Positions 52,183 through 64,000 of a DNA stretch of 64,000 bases are shown here, one piece after another. Position 1 is the stretch's first letter; the number at the start of each line of letters is the position of its first letter. A program made the translations under genes and the position numbers. Under the pieces are notes generated by a model. It saw only the letters and a program-made list of their open reading frames with translations, was not told the DNA's origin and did no database searches. Source of the DNA: Halothiobacillus sp. GTDB taxonomy: Bacteria > Pseudomonadota > Gammaproteobacteria > Halothiobacillales > Halothiobacillaceae. Location: positions 682,001-746,000 of the forward strand of contig JADQCE010000001.1 in assembly GCA_016278265.1 (NCBI GenBank). The letters are read 5' to 3'.

Positions 52183-53426
52183 GTCGTCTTCTCCGTTTGC
52201 GGGCGCGGGGTCACGGCTGTCCAGGCCAGCATGGTCGCCCCCGCCAGATAGCCGGCGAGTATCAGGGCGATCGCCTCCATGGACAATCCGCCGTCAAGCG
52301 CCACCCCGATCGCGACGGGGGTGATCGCCGTCGAAATGATCAGGGTGGCGTGAACCAAGGCACGGATCGCTCCGAGATGCGCCACGCCGTAGAGTTGTGG
52401 CCACAACGCGCCGAGCAGTGTGCCGGCTCCGCCCAGCGACAGCCCCATCAACATCATGAACAGCCAGGCGGCCGCTGGCTGGTCGACGGTGGCGACGATG
52501 GCCAGGCCGGCGGCCATGGGCCATAGGAAGCCTCGCAGCAAAGGACGGGCGCCATGACGGTCGAGCAGGGGGCCGGCGACCAGCAGCCCGACCACATGGG
52601 CCAGGGCGAAGCCGGTAAAGCTGCCGGCGAGCCAGCCCATGCTCCAGCCCTTGCCGTCGGCGAGAGCAGCGAGGTGGAAGAGCATGCCGGTGACGGTCAG
52701 CGGCGCGGCCATCATCACGGGCAGGACCCGGTAGAAGCGCGGATCGTGCAGGACCTCGGCGCGGGTCCATTGCCGGGCCGCGGTGTTAACGCCGAGTTCC
52801 TCGGCCTGCGAATGGCGGTGGGCCATGTGCGCCTCTTCGCGTCGCCCTTGCCCCCGAAGCAGCCACAGCAACAGGGGAATGGCGAGCAGCAGCATGAATG
52901 CCGCCGACAGGTACCAAGTCTGTCGCCAGCCGATGGCCGTGATCAGGGCCACGGCAATGGCGGGCATGATCGCCTCGCCCAGCGGCAGGCCCTTGGCAGC
53001 GATACTCACCGCCTTGCCGCGATTGGCATCGAAATACCGGCCCATGCTGGTCGCCGAGACATGCGTGAACAGGCCCTGGCCGCAGAACCGCAGCAGGAAA
53101 AGCGCCAGTCCCAACATGACCGCGGTCTGCGCCGAGGCGAGCAGCAGGCAGCCGAGTGCCACGCCGAGGCCCACGAAGGTGACGAAACGGGGCAGCGGCA
53201 TCCGGTCGAGTTGTCGGCCCGCCCAGATGATCAGCAGGCCACTGCCCAGGGTGGCCAGCGAATAAAGTAGCCCGTACTCGCCGTGGGTCAGGTCGAAGGT
53301 CGCGCGCAGTTCCCCACCGAAGATGGCGATGTAGAAGGTCTGGCCGAACCCGGACAGGGTGGCGGCCAAGGTGCCGAAGGCCAGAAACCGGGCGTTGGCG
53401 AGGGAAAAGCGCAGGTAGCTCGTCAT
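52179..53426 (-). CDS. Major facilitator superfamily transporter
   Basis: The 415-residue protein has about 12 hydrophobic segments split by a hydrophilic central loop near residues 195-235. The MFS motif A equivalent is WAGRQLDRMPLPRF between spans 2 and 3. SFTGFALAHVVGLLVAGPLLDRHGARPL is its repeat in the C-terminal half. Family members move small organic solutes with protons or other ions; the substrate is not evident. The ATG at 53426 is chosen because the upstream frame runs through an 11-base tandem repeat and would give an implausible leader. Confidence 0.88.
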   Translation of the reverse strand: MTSYLRFSLANARFLAFGTLAATLSGFGQTFYIAIFGGELRATFDLTHGEYGLLYSLATLGSGLLIIWAGRQLDRMPLPRFVTFVGLGVALGCLLLASAQTAVMLGLALFLLRFCGQGLFTHVSATSMGRYFDANRGKAVSIAAKGLPLGEAIMPAIAVALITAIGWRQTWYLSAAFMLLLAIPLLLWLLRGQGRREEAHMAHRHSQAEELGVNTAARQWTRAEVLHDPRFYRVLPVMMAAPLTVTGMLFHLAALADGKGWSMGWLAGSFTGFALAHVVGLLVAGPLLDRHGARPLLRGFLWPMAAGLAIVATVDQPAAAWLFMMLMGLSLGGAGTLLGALWPQLYGVAHLGAIRALVHATLIISTAITPVAIGVALDGGLSMEAIALILAGYLAGATMLAWTAVTPRPQTEKTT

Positions 53427-53476
53427 GGGGGCTGCAGTGTACCCGAGCTTCAGGCGGCGTTTCCGGGCATTCCCGG

Positions 53477-53542
53477 ACAAACCTGGGGCGAACCTGGGGC
53501 GAACCTGGGGCAAACTTGGGACAAACCTGGGGCAAACCCGGC
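53477..53542. repeat. Six tandem copies of an 11-bp repeat
   Basis: Six consecutive 11-base units, consensus GC(A/G)AACCTGGG, run without gaps from 53477 to 53542. They lie in the 177-base space between the divergent MFS and TerB-like genes. The unit length is about one helical turn, so each copy presents the same face of DNA. Confidence 0.9.
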
Positions 53543-53603
53543 CCACTCTGGGCTAAGGTTGGTGGTCACAACCGACACCCTTTGGCCCATTTGGCAGAAA
53601 ACC

Positions 53604-54059
53604 ATGCTCAAGACCCTGCAAGCCCTGTTTTTCCCGGATGACCCGACCAGGGAAACTACCGTTGAAACCCGCGTCGATGCGGCGGTGGCCATTCTCCTAA
53701 TGGAGGTGGCCCGGGCAGACTTCGATGTCGCCGACGACGAGCTCGAGGTGATCCGCCGCACCCTGATCGACGATTTCGCCATGACAGCCGACGCTGCGGA
53801 CGACCTGGTCCGTCACGCCGCGGCCGAGGTGGACGATTCGACCGGCTTGTTCCCGTTCGTGCGGGTACTCAACGAGCAACTCGATCCGGAGCGGAAACGT
53901 CGGGTCGTGGAAACCCTCTGGCGGGTCGCCTATGCCGATGCCGGCAAGCACCATCTGGAGGAGTCGATCATCCGCCAGATCGCCGACTTGCTCTACATAC
54001 CGCACAGCGAGTTCATTCGGGCACGGCTGCGCGCCGAAGAATCGGTTCCGCCCGACTAA
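53604..54059 (+). CDS. TerB-like (tellurite resistance/TIM44-associated) helical protein
   Basis: The 151-residue all-helical acidic protein has paired helices VDAAVAILLMEVARADFDVADDELEVIRRTL and KRRVVETLWRVAYADAGKHHLEESIIRQIADLL. Each carries the acidic metal-binding pattern (ARAD..., YADAG) of the TerB fold. Such proteins are cytosolic and implicated in stress responses or membrane-associated metal sensing; tellurite resistance itself is not implied. It ends RAEESVPPD. A bidirectional terminator follows. Confidence 0.88.
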   Translation: MLKTLQALFFPDDPTRETTVETRVDAAVAILLMEVARADFDVADDELEVIRRTLIDDFAMTADAADDLVRHAAAEVDDSTGLFPFVRVLNEQLDPERKRRVVETLWRVAYADAGKHHLEESIIRQIADLLYIPHSEFIRARLRAEESVPPD

Positions 54060-54091
54060 GGTTTCCCGTGATATGTCCCTGCGCGGCCGGC

Positions 54092-54124
54092 AAAAAAAGC
54101 CCCGCAACCGATCGGTTGCAGGGC
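54092..54124 (-). terminator. Terminator of the chemoreceptor gene, possibly bidirectional
   Basis: GCCC(T)GCAACCGATCGGTTGC(G)GGGC forms an 11- to 12-pair stem with one mismatch. On the minus strand it is followed by seven T. It lies 24 bases beyond the chemoreceptor stop and 32 beyond the convergent TerB-like stop. Confidence 0.9.
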
Positions 54125-54148
54125 TTGTTCGTGGGCGTTTCCGGGCCG

Positions 54149-56068
54149 TCAGGTGCGGAACTGGTTGACCAGTTTTTGCAACTGGGAAGCCAGCTCTGCC
54201 AGCTCGTGACTCGCCGTGGAGGTCTGCGCACCGCCCTCGGCCGATTGTGAAGCGGCCTCGTTGATATTGGTGACGTTGCGGTTGATCTCCTCGGCCACCT
54301 GACCCTGTTCCTCGGCCGCCGAGGCGATCTGGTGGTTCATGTCGGTGATCGTCTCGATCGCGCGGGTGATGGTCACCAGCGACTGACCGGCCTCGCGGGC
54401 CTGGTCGGCGGTCTTGCGGGCATGTGTCTGGCTGCTCTGCATGGCACCGACCGCCTGCTTGGAGCCGCCCTGGATGCTCTCGACCATCTCGCGGATCTCC
54501 AGGGTGGAGGCCTGGGTCTTGCTGGCCAGTGAGCGGACTTCCTCGGCCACGACCGCGAAACCGCGGCCGTGCTCGCCGGCGCGGGCCGCCTCGATCGCCG
54601 CGTTCAGCGCCAGCAGGTTGGTCTGCTCGGCGATCTCGCGGATCACGTCGACTACCGTGCTGATCTTCTCGCTGGCCGATTCGAGGTTGACGATGATCCT
54701 GCCGGCTTCCTCGATCTCGTCGGCCAGGGCAGCGACGTGGTCGATCGTCTCGTTGACTACGCGCTGACCGTCCTTGGCCTCCTCGTCGGCATTCTGGGCG
54801 GCGTCGGCTGCACCGGAGGCGTTCTGCGCGATGTCCTGGACCGTGCTGGTCATCTCGTTCATTGCGGAGGCGACCATCTCGGTCTCCTCACGCTGGCGTT
54901 GGACGCCCTCGTTGGTGTCGGCCGTGATCTGCGAGAGCTCCTCGGCCGAGGCGGAGAGCTGGCTGGTGGAATTGGCGACCTCGTGGATCGAATCGCGCAT
55001 CTTGCCGGCAAAGCGATTGAAGGCGGCCGACAGGTCGGCAATCTCATCGCGGCCGCTCTCGTCGAGCTTCTGGGTGAGATCGCCGTCACCGGCGGCGATG
55101 TCGTCCATCGCACGAACGGTGCGGCGCAGCGGGCGAGTGATGCTGCGGGTGATCAGAAAGCCAATAATGGCGGCAATCGCGATCGCCACGGCCATCACGG
55201 AGATGACCTTGTTGCGTGCCGCGGCCTGGAGCGCTACGTACTCGCTGCGATCCATGCTCACCGCAAGCACGCCCACCGGATCGCCCGAGAAGTCGGCGAT
55301 GGTATGGGCGTAGGTGACCGTGGGCGTTTCGCCCACGCGGTGTTCCCAGATGGTGGTTTCATCCTGGGCGGCACGCAGTTGGTCGGCATCAAGTGTGGCC
55401 GGGTCCTTGAGGGTCGAGCCGAACGCCTCGAAGTTGCCGCCGTCGGTCTCAAGGTACAGGCCGATGTCGACGCCGTAGCCATTCTTGAACTTGTCGAAGA
55501 AGGGCTGACCGAAACTCATGCCGAACTCGACACTCCCCTGGTGCTCGCCCTGGTAGCTGATCGGCGAGATGCCGCGCATGCCGAGACCGGCCACGCCCCG
55601 TTCCAGCCCGCGCACGCGTTTGCCTTCATTGTTGGTCGCCAGGACGGTCTTGCGAAAGCCGGAGAGGTCGTCGCCGAACTTTGCCGGCTTATGGGCGCGG
55701 AAGAACGACACGGCGGGTGCCAGGTGGAAGTGAAACTGGCGTGCGCCAAAGTTTTCCTTGAGCGGCGGGAAGATCGGCTGGGTCATTGCGGCGAGTCGCT
55801 CGCGATCGCGCTCGGCCATGGCCTGCCCGACGTCCGGGATGCGTGAAATGGCCACGCTCAGCGCCTCGGCCAGTCGGCCCTCGGCCCCGATTTCCGCCTG
55901 CGCGCTCTCGAACAGCCCTCTAAGTTCGCGTTGCTGCGCCTGCTTGATCGTGGCAGAGAACTCGGTGATCACCAGCGGGATGATCAGGGCCGCGATGAAA
56001 ACAATGACCAGGGCAAATCCGAGGGCGAGTCGGGCACCGATGGTCAGGTTCTTGAACAGGGCTGGCAT
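54149..56068 (-). CDS. Methyl-accepting chemotaxis protein with double Cache sensor
   Basis: The 639-residue chemoreceptor has a first membrane span ([21 protein letters not shown]) and a periplasmic sensor of about 250 residues. The sensor blocks [36 protein letters not shown] and [29 protein letters not shown] match the dCache_3 type. A second span ([19 protein letters not shown]), a HAMP domain and a signalling domain with the hairpin tip [29 protein letters not shown] follow. It would signal through CheW/CheA; the ligand is unknown. The start at 56068 avoids a 12-residue leader before the first span. Confidence 0.94.
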   Translation of the reverse strand: MPALFKNLTIGARLALGFALVIVFIAALIIPLVITEFSATIKQAQQRELRGLFESAQAEIGAEGRLAEALSVAISRIPDVGQAMAERDRERLAAMTQPIFPPLKENFGARQFHFHLAPAVSFFRAHKPAKFGDDLSGFRKTVLATNNEGKRVRGLERGVAGLGMRGISPISYQGEHQGSVEFGMSFGQPFFDKFKNGYGVDIGLYLETDGGNFEAFGSTLKDPATLDADQLRAAQDETTIWEHRVGETPTVTYAHTIADFSGDPVGVLAVSMDRSEYVALQAAARNKVISVMAVAIAIAAIIGFLITRSITRPLRRTVRAMDDIAAGDGDLTQKLDESGRDEIADLSAAFNRFAGKMRDSIHEVANSTSQLSASAEELSQITADTNEGVQRQREETEMVASAMNEMTSTVQDIAQNASGAADAAQNADEEAKDGQRVVNETIDHVAALADEIEEAGRIIVNLESASEKISTVVDVIREIAEQTNLLALNAAIEAARAGEHGRGFAVVAEEVRSLASKTQASTLEIREMVESIQGGSKQAVGAMQSSQTHARKTADQAREAGQSLVTITRAIETITDMNHQIASAAEEQGQVAEEINRNVTNINEAASQSAEGGAQTSTASHELAELASQLQKLVNQFRT

Positions 56069-56396
56069 GCGTTGGCTCCGCGTGTGCTGGTTCTGGGAAA
56101 GCAAATGAATCGGGACTCATGACATCGGCCGGTCGACCGGAATCTTTAGCCTTAGCGATTTACTGGGTAATGGGCCGCGAACAAGACAGGGCGGCACCCA
56201 TGCATGGGGCGACCGGTATGGCTGGAGTATCCCAAAAGGTCGGGGAGGCTATCGGAAGGCCGGTATGGCGTCCACTCGAGCCCGCGGGCTTGCGGTGGCC
56301 GTTGGCGCGAGCATATCTCGCCGGAACGTGCCTGCTTGACCGCGATAAGTTGCGAGAACAGAGACTTGGGTGAGGCGTGCCGGGTTTGCCGGCGGA
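56069..56396. other. Gene-free stretch between chemoreceptor and uup
   Basis: About 330 bases show no gene with a credible start or composition. Small palindromic pieces occur (ACCCATGCATGGGG and GGCGCGAGCATATCTCGCC), but none recurs in the window. The chemoreceptor promoter should lie at its left end. Confidence 0.5.
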
Positions 56397-58301
<1,905 letters not shown>

Positions 58302-58384
58302 AAGATCGGTGCTTGAAGCTATAGGCTGAAAGGGGTGTGCATTGTACGCGGTTGCTCCGCGTCAAGGCGGGCGGATTCTCCTTC

Positions 58385-58843
58385 TCAGCGCCGTTCGCGG
58401 AAGAACTGCGTGAGGAGTTCGGCGGCCTCGGTTTCGCAGGGGCCGGTATCGATCACGGGACGGAAGTGGTGCCAGTCGGCCCGGTTGAGGTCGATGGCAG
58501 AACCGCAGGCGCCGGCGCGCGGGTCGGGTGCGGCGTAAACGATGCGGGCAAGGCGGGCATGCGAGGCGGCGGCCAGGCACATCGGGCAGGGCTCGAGTGT
58601 GACGTAGAGGGTGCAGTCGTCGAGGCGATAGTTGGCCAGGTGCCGGCCGGCCTCGCGCATCGCCAGTATCTCCGCGTGGGCGCTGGGGTCGTGCAGGGCG
58701 ACCGGACGGTTGTGGCCGCGGCCGATGATCCTGCCTTCTCCATCGACCACGATGGCACCGACCGGCACCTCGCCCAACTCGATCGACTGGCGGGCGAGGG
58801 AGAGGGCTTCGGTCATGTAGTGGCGGTCACGGCGGTGAGTCAT
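58385..58843 (-). CDS. tadA: tRNA-specific adenosine deaminase TadA
   Basis: TadA converts A34 of tRNA-Arg(ACG) to inosine. The 152-residue protein has the zinc site HAE at residues 56-58 (catalytic Glu58) and PCPMC with Cys86 and Cys89. Nearby are the conserved NRPVALHDPSAHAEI and VYAAPDPRAGACGSAIDL blocks. It ends in FFRERR, as many TadA proteins do. The gene follows guaA by 282 bases on the same strand, an arrangement common in gammaproteobacteria. Confidence 0.96.
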   Translation of the reverse strand: MTHRRDRHYMTEALSLARQSIELGEVPVGAIVVDGEGRIIGRGHNRPVALHDPSAHAEILAMREAGRHLANYRLDDCTLYVTLEPCPMCLAAASHARLARIVYAAPDPRAGACGSAIDLNRADWHHFRPVIDTGPCETEAAELLTQFFRERR

Positions 58844-58954
58844 TCGCTTGCCTGGGACGATGGAAAGTGCCTGCTCGGAGACGACCCCGGTGGAACGGTT
58901 CCGGCCGTCGAATCTGGCCTGATCCTATTGCTACTCTGGGTGTGCGACGGCCGG

Positions 58955-58989
58955 GGCGGTTTTCTTTGCTCGTGCGAAAGAAAACCGCC
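58955..58989. repeat. Perfect 13-bp hairpin between guaA and tadA
   Basis: GGCGGTTTTCTTT and its exact inverse AAAGAAAACCGCC are separated by nine bases. There is no T run next to the stem, so it is not a typical intrinsic terminator. It lies about 140 bases beyond the guaA stop in a 282-base spacer with no gene. Confidence 0.8.
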
Positions 58990-59125
58990 GAAAAGCAACG
59001 CGCCGGATGTCTCATTGCACTGCGTGCACTCCCCTGCGCTTCTCGCTCCGGCCTCCACTGCGATGCTCGGGGAGGCATACGGATCCAGAGAGCTCCGTTC
59101 AGCCCCGAAGCCGATCGTCGTCAGA

Positions 59126-60727
59126 TCATTCCCACTCGATGGTGCCGGGCGGCTTGCCGGTGACGTCGTAGACGACCCGCGAGATGCCGCGGACTTCGTT
59201 AACGATGCGCAGCGAGACCTTTTCCAGGAAGTCGTAGGGCAGGCGGGCCCAGCGGGCGGTCATGAAGTCGATCGTCTCGACCGCGCGCAGGGCGACCACG
59301 TAGTCGTAGCGCCGACCATCGCCCATCACGCCCACGGAACGGACCGGCAGGAACACGGCGAAGGCCTGCGAGACCTGGTCGTAGAGGCCCGCTTCACGCA
59401 GCTCGTGGATGAAGATGGCATCGGCGCGGCGCAGCAGTTCGGCGTATTCGTGCTTGACCTCGCCGAGGATGCGCACGCCCAGCCCCGGGCCGGGGAAGGG
59501 GTGGCGCATGATCATCTCGGAAGGCAGGCCCAGTTCCAGGCCGATCTGGCGGACCTCGTCCTTGAACAGCTCGCGCAGCGGCTCGACCAGGCCGAGCTTC
59601 ATGTGCTCGGGCAGGCCGCCGACGTTGTGGTGTGACTTGATCACGTGGGCCTTGCCGGTCTTGGAGCCGGCCGACTCGATCACGTCGGGGTAGATGGTGC
59701 CCTGGGCCAGCCATTGGGCGTTCTCGCGCCTGGAGGCCTGTTCGTCGAAGATGTCGATGAAGGTGTTGCCGATGATCTTGCGCTTTTTCTCGGGGTCGGC
59801 CTCGCCGGACAAACGGCCGAGGAACTGGTCCTCGGCATCGACGCGGATCACGCGCACGCCCAGGTGCTCGCCGAAGGTGCGCATGACCTGGTCGCCTTCG
59901 CCCTCGCGCAGCAGGCCGTTGTCGACGAAGATGCAGGTGAGCTGGTCGCCGATGGCGCGGTGGAGCAGGGCGGCGACGACCGACGAGTCCACGCCGCCGG
60001 ACAGGCCGAGGATGACTTCCTCGTCCCCGACCTGCTCGCGGACTTGGTCGATCATCGTCTCGATGATGGCCTCGGAGCGCCACAGCCCCTGCGTGTCGCA
60101 GATCTCGCGAACGAAGCGATGGATGATGCGCGCGCCCTGACGGGTGTGCGTGACCTCGGGGTGGAACTGCAGGCCGTAGAAATGGCGAGACTCGTCGGCC
60201 ATGCCGGCGATCGGCGCGTTGTCCGAGGAGGCCATCAGCTTGAAGCCTTCGGGCAGGTCGACCACGTGATCGCCGTGGCTCATCCAGACGTCCAAAAGCC
60301 CGAAGCCTTCCTCGGTGACCTCGTCCTCGATGTCCTTGAGCAATGCCGTGTGGCCGCGGGCGCGCACCTTGGCAAAGCCGAACTCCTGGTGGCTGGCGTT
60401 CTCGACCCTGCCGCCGAGCTGGGCGGCCATGGTCTGCATGCCGTAGCAGATGCCCAGCACCGGCACGTCCAGGGTGAACACCAACTCGGGCGCGCAGGGG
60501 GCGTTCTGTGGGTCGATCACCGACTCGGGGCCGCCGGAGAGGATGATGCCGGTGGGATTGAAGTCACGGACGAAGGCGTTGTCGACATCCCAGGAATGGA
60601 TTTCGCAGTACACCCGCGCCTCGCGGACGCGCCGGGCGATCAGTTGCGTGTACTGCGAGCCGAAATCCAGGATCAGGATGCGCTCGGCGTGGATATCGGG
60701 ATGTGGGATGGTCGAGGAAGCGGTCAT
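59126..60727 (-). CDS. guaA: GMP synthase (glutamine-hydrolysing) GuaA
   Basis: GuaA aminates XMP to GMP with glutamine and ATP. The 533-residue protein has the class I amidotransferase site Cys in [10 protein letters not shown] near residue 100 and the His/Glu pair in [10 protein letters not shown]. The ATP pyrophosphatase motif [19 protein letters not shown] follows near 244, and the dimerisation domain ends with [10 protein letters not shown], the invariant C-terminus. It is downstream of guaB on the same strand; the intergenic space holds a family A palindromic element. Confidence 0.97.
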   Translation of the reverse strand: MTASSTIPHPDIHAERILILDFGSQYTQLIARRVREARVYCEIHSWDVDNAFVRDFNPTGIILSGGPESVIDPQNAPCAPELVFTLDVPVLGICYGMQTMAAQLGGRVENASHQEFGFAKVRARGHTALLKDIEDEVTEEGFGLLDVWMSHGDHVVDLPEGFKLMASSDNAPIAGMADESRHFYGLQFHPEVTHTRQGARIIHRFVREICDTQGLWRSEAIIETMIDQVREQVGDEEVILGLSGGVDSSVVAALLHRAIGDQLTCIFVDNGLLREGEGDQVMRTFGEHLGVRVIRVDAEDQFLGRLSGEADPEKKRKIIGNTFIDIFDEQASRRENAQWLAQGTIYPDVIESAGSKTGKAHVIKSHHNVGGLPEHMKLGLVEPLRELFKDEVRQIGLELGLPSEMIMRHPFPGPGLGVRILGEVKHEYAELLRRADAIFIHELREAGLYDQVSQAFAVFLPVRSVGVMGDGRRYDYVVALRAVETIDFMTARWARLPYDFLEKVSLRIVNEVRGISRVVYDVTGKPPGTIEWE

Positions 60728-60810
60728 CGTCAGGTCCGTGTTGTTCAGGCAAGGGCGGCTTGGCCCTGTAACAAGTCGACCCGGCAGGCTAGGCCGGGTC
60801 GATGGGTGTT

Positions 60811-61082
60811 AGGAAAACTCTGCACGAATGTCATGTCGCTCTGCGTGCCTTGAGCCGGGGCAGATGCAAGGCGTTCGTCCGTCGCGGAAGAGTGGTTCTC
60901 TTTCCAAGGACGATAACGCAGCAGATGCCCCGGCTCAAAGCACGCCCTTCGGGGCCTGGCGAGCCGCCCGTGCTCGGCGTTGCGCCGTCTTGACGTGGTC
61001 ACCGACACGCCGGCGACGACGCGCCTTGATCACGAACGGCTCGCCAGGCCAGAGCGGCATGACATTCGTGCAGAGTTTCCCT
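60811..61082 (+). repeat. Palindromic mobile-like element, family A copy 2 (272 bp, between guaB and guaA)
   Basis: Terminal inverted repeats of 33 bases (60811-60843 and 61050-61082) match at 31 positions and share CTGCACGAATG(T/C)CATG with the nudJ copy. Inner arms are clear here. One pairs GCGTGCCTTGAGCCGGGGCA (about 60844-60863) with an inverse near 60930, one mismatch in 20. Another pairs GGCCTGGCGAGCCG (60953-60966) with a perfect inverse at 61037-61050. The whole could fold as a three-way junction. The two-base length difference shifts the frame midway relative to the nudJ copy, so the element itself is not coding. Confidence 0.9.
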
Positions 61083-61111
61083 GGGCACCCCGCGGCGGGC
61101 GGGGTCGTGGA

Positions 61112-62659
<1,548 letters not shown>

Positions 62660-62776
62660 TCAGGTACTATCCGGATGCGGCTTTGGCTGGATAAGAGGGG
62701 GTTGTTGGCATCCCGAGTTTGATTGCGCTAAAGTCGGACTCGCTACCAGAGCAAACCACCTAGGAGGCAGTAAATA

Positions 62777-63097
62777 ATGATTAAAACAGCACGCGTTGTT
62801 GCCGCAGCAGCGGGCTTTGCCCTGATCGGTTCGGTTGGCATGGCCAACGCCGCCAGCGAAGCAGACTACGAGAAGGCCAAGCAAGAAGCGCAGGCCGCCA
62901 TTGACGCCGTTCAGGAGAAAGGTTACCTACCGTGGAGCCCGCACCCGAAGAGCGACCTGTTCGGCGATGCCGACAAGCTGGCCAAGAAGGGCGATTACGA
63001 GAAGGCCATCGAGAAGGCCGAGTACATCGAGGAGCTGCAGGCACTGGCCGAGAAGCAGTGGGCCGAGCAGGACGCCGGTCCGTACAAGGCCTGGTAA
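62777..63097 (+). CDS. Small secreted helical protein, SoxXA-binding (SoxK)-like
   Basis: The 106-residue protein has a signal peptide (MIKTARVVAAAAGFALIGSVGMANAA) giving a mature acidic helical protein of about 80 residues. The paired pattern SEADYEKAKQEAQAAIDAV ... PWSPHPKSDLFGDADKLAKKGDYEKAIEKAEYIEELQALAEKQ resembles the small SoxXA-binding proteins of sulfur oxidisers (W...T..L...A..LA..GDY..A...A). I judge this from pattern only. GGAGG nine bases before the ATG and a strong terminator suggest high expression. No sox genes are in the window, so the family call is tentative. Confidence 0.6.
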   Translation: MIKTARVVAAAAGFALIGSVGMANAASEADYEKAKQEAQAAIDAVQEKGYLPWSPHPKSDLFGDADKLAKKGDYEKAIEKAEYIEELQALAEKQWAEQDAGPYKAW

Positions 63098-63160
63098 GGG
63101 CTTGAAGGTTCGGGTCGGCCCTGACGGGCTGGCCAACCGCCAGAAACAGCAAGACACCCC

Positions 63161-63190
63161 GGGCCGCGAGCGTTGTTCGCGGCCTTTTTC
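63161..63190 (+). terminator. Terminator of the small secreted protein gene
   Basis: GGCCGCGA-GCGTTGT-TCGCGGCC is followed by TTTTT, about 65 bases after the stop. Confidence 0.9.
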
Positions 63191-63251
63191 GTGCCCTAAA
63201 CTCCGGGGCGACCCGAGTCCCCTTCGTTTTTTCTCATCACGGACCACACCC

Positions 63252-64000
63252 ATGTCATGTCCCACCGGATCCACCGCGCTGTCGGTCACCCAGATCAATA
63301 AGCAGGCCGGCGATTTGCTCGGTCAGGTGTTCGGGGTGGTCGAGGTGATCGGCGAGATCAGTGAGCACAAACGGGCGGCGTCGGGCCATCACTACTTTGC
63401 GCTCAAGGATGATCGCTCGCAGTTGCGCTGCGCCTTTTTTCGCGGCAACGCCATGCGCAATGCTCACCCTTTGCGCGAGGGCGAGGAGGTGGTCGTCACG
63501 GGGCGGCTGGGAATCTACACCGAGCGCGGTGCCTACCAGCTGATCGTCCAATCGATTGCGCCGGCGGGTGAAGGCCGGTTGGCCGCCGAGTTCGAGCGGC
63601 TCAAGCAACGCCTGCTGACCGAGGGATTGTTTGCCGCAGAGCACAAGCGGGACACGCCCGAGTTGCCGCGACATATCGCCGTGATCTCCTCGGACACCGG
63701 TGCGGCGATCCACGACGTGCGCGTCACCCTGGCCCGTCGCCTGCCGCTGGCACGGGTCACGCTGTTCCCGGTGCGGGTACAGGGCAGCGAGTCCGCCGGT
63801 GAGTTGTGTCAGGCGGTGTCGCAGCTCACGAGTGATGTCTTCGATGTCGCGTTGATCGTACGCGGTGGTGGGTCGCTCTCGGATTTGTGGTCGTTCAACG
63901 ACGAGACGCTGGTCCGTGCCCTGTACGACTGCCCCGTGCCCGTGATCAGCGGGGTTGGCCACGAGACCGATACCACGCTCTGCGATCTGGTTGCCGATCG
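63252..64000 (+). CDS. xseA: Exodeoxyribonuclease VII large subunit XseA, N-terminal part
   Basis: The frame from ATG 63252 is open to the window end (249 codons). It begins MSCPTGSTALSVTQINKQAGDLL, then the OB-fold with VEVIGEISEHKRAASGHHYFALKD and YTERGAYQLIVQSI. The catalytic-domain entry is PELPRHIAVISSDTGAAIHDVRVTLARRLP, followed by ALIVRGGGSLSDLWSFNDETLVRALYDCPVPVISGVGHETDTTL. These blocks are characteristic of XseA, which with XseB degrades single-stranded DNA to oligonucleotides. The C-terminal part lies beyond the window. Confidence 0.96.
   Translation, partial: MSCPTGSTALSVTQINKQAGDLLGQVFGVVEVIGEISEHKRAASGHHYFALKDDRSQLRCAFFRGNAMRNAHPLREGEEVVVTGRLGIYTERGAYQLIVQSIAPAGEGRLAAEFERLKQRLLTEGLFAAEHKRDTPELPRHIAVISSDTGAAIHDVRVTLARRLPLARVTLFPVRVQGSESAGELCQAVSQLTSDVFDVALIVRGGGSLSDLWSFNDETLVRALYDCPVPVISGVGHETDTTLCDLVAD

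Noticed and set aside
60811-61082. Integron attC site or group II intron
   Set aside because: No RYYYAAC/GTTRRRY core sites, no integrase or reverse transcriptase nearby, and the ends are long symmetric inverted repeats.

Overview
The window is GC-rich chromosomal DNA from a gammaproteobacterium. Supporting features are enteric-like neighbourhoods (hflD-mnmA, ampD-ampE, guaB-guaA-tadA) and gammaproteobacterial families such as HflD, NudJ, AmpE, DUF3301 and DUF3024. A putative N-acetylglutaminylglutamine-type amidotransferase and a small SoxK-like periplasmic protein would fit a halophilic sulfur oxidiser of the Chromatiales/Halothiobacillaceae type. That placement is inference, because no rRNA is present.

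Layout: 1-3.5 kb (minus) holds a truncated Gcr-type protein, hflD, mnmA and a nudJ gene carrying a 270-bp palindromic insertion. 3.6-4.1 kb is a toxin-antitoxin pair. 4.1-6.8 kb is mutS (minus). 6.9-13.2 kb (plus) holds pncC, ampD, ampE, a DUF3185 gene, a histidine phosphatase, an unassigned gene and recJ. 13.2-14.5 kb is a RAYT transposase flanked by REP arrays. 14.5-16.4 kb is glmS. 16.4-35.6 kb is a Wzx/Wzy-type surface polysaccharide (O-antigen) cluster. 36-41.8 kb holds a superoxide dismutase, a FadL-like porin (minus), an FAH-family enzyme and a beta-CASP nuclease (minus). 41.9-47.8 kb holds tRNA-Leu, DUF3301, DUF3024, a DEAD-box helicase, an MscS channel and grxD. 47.9-58.8 kb holds a diguanylate cyclase, the amidotransferase, a YgjP-like peptidase, an MFS carrier, a TerB-like protein, a chemoreceptor, uup and tadA. 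59-62.6 kb is guaA and guaB. 62.8-64 kb is the small periplasmic protein and the start of xseA.

The polysaccharide cluster encodes two nucleotide-sugar routes. WbpA/WbpB/WbpE/WbpD/WbpI homologues should make UDP-ManNAc3NAcA. A WbpM/PglF dehydratase, PglE-like aminotransferase and PglD-like acetyltransferase should make UDP-diNAcBac, which the PglC-like transferase would load onto undecaprenyl phosphate. Three glycosyltransferases, Wzx, Wzy and Wzz complete the pathway. GlmS lies immediately upstream and supplies amino sugar. The middle of the cluster (about 22.2-27.3 kb) is markedly AT-richer, contains three poly-G tracts, and includes a glucuronyl C5-epimerase-like gene broken by a G8 frameshift and a stop codon.

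The most unusual aspect of the window is its density of palindromic repeats from at least five families. These are: (1) a 270-272 bp element with 33-bp terminal inverted repeats and inner arms, once in frame inside nudJ and once between guaB and guaA; (2) REP units with a RAYT gene; (3) CACGGA/CGCAAAG inverted repeats, including in-frame copies in wbpE and wbpI and a pair framing a GxxExxY gene; (4) dRS3-like ATTCCC..GGGAAT pairs; (5) a single 307-bp multi-hairpin element abutting the DUF3024 start codon. Several sit inside open frames without breaking them, a situation reminiscent of Rickettsia palindromic elements.
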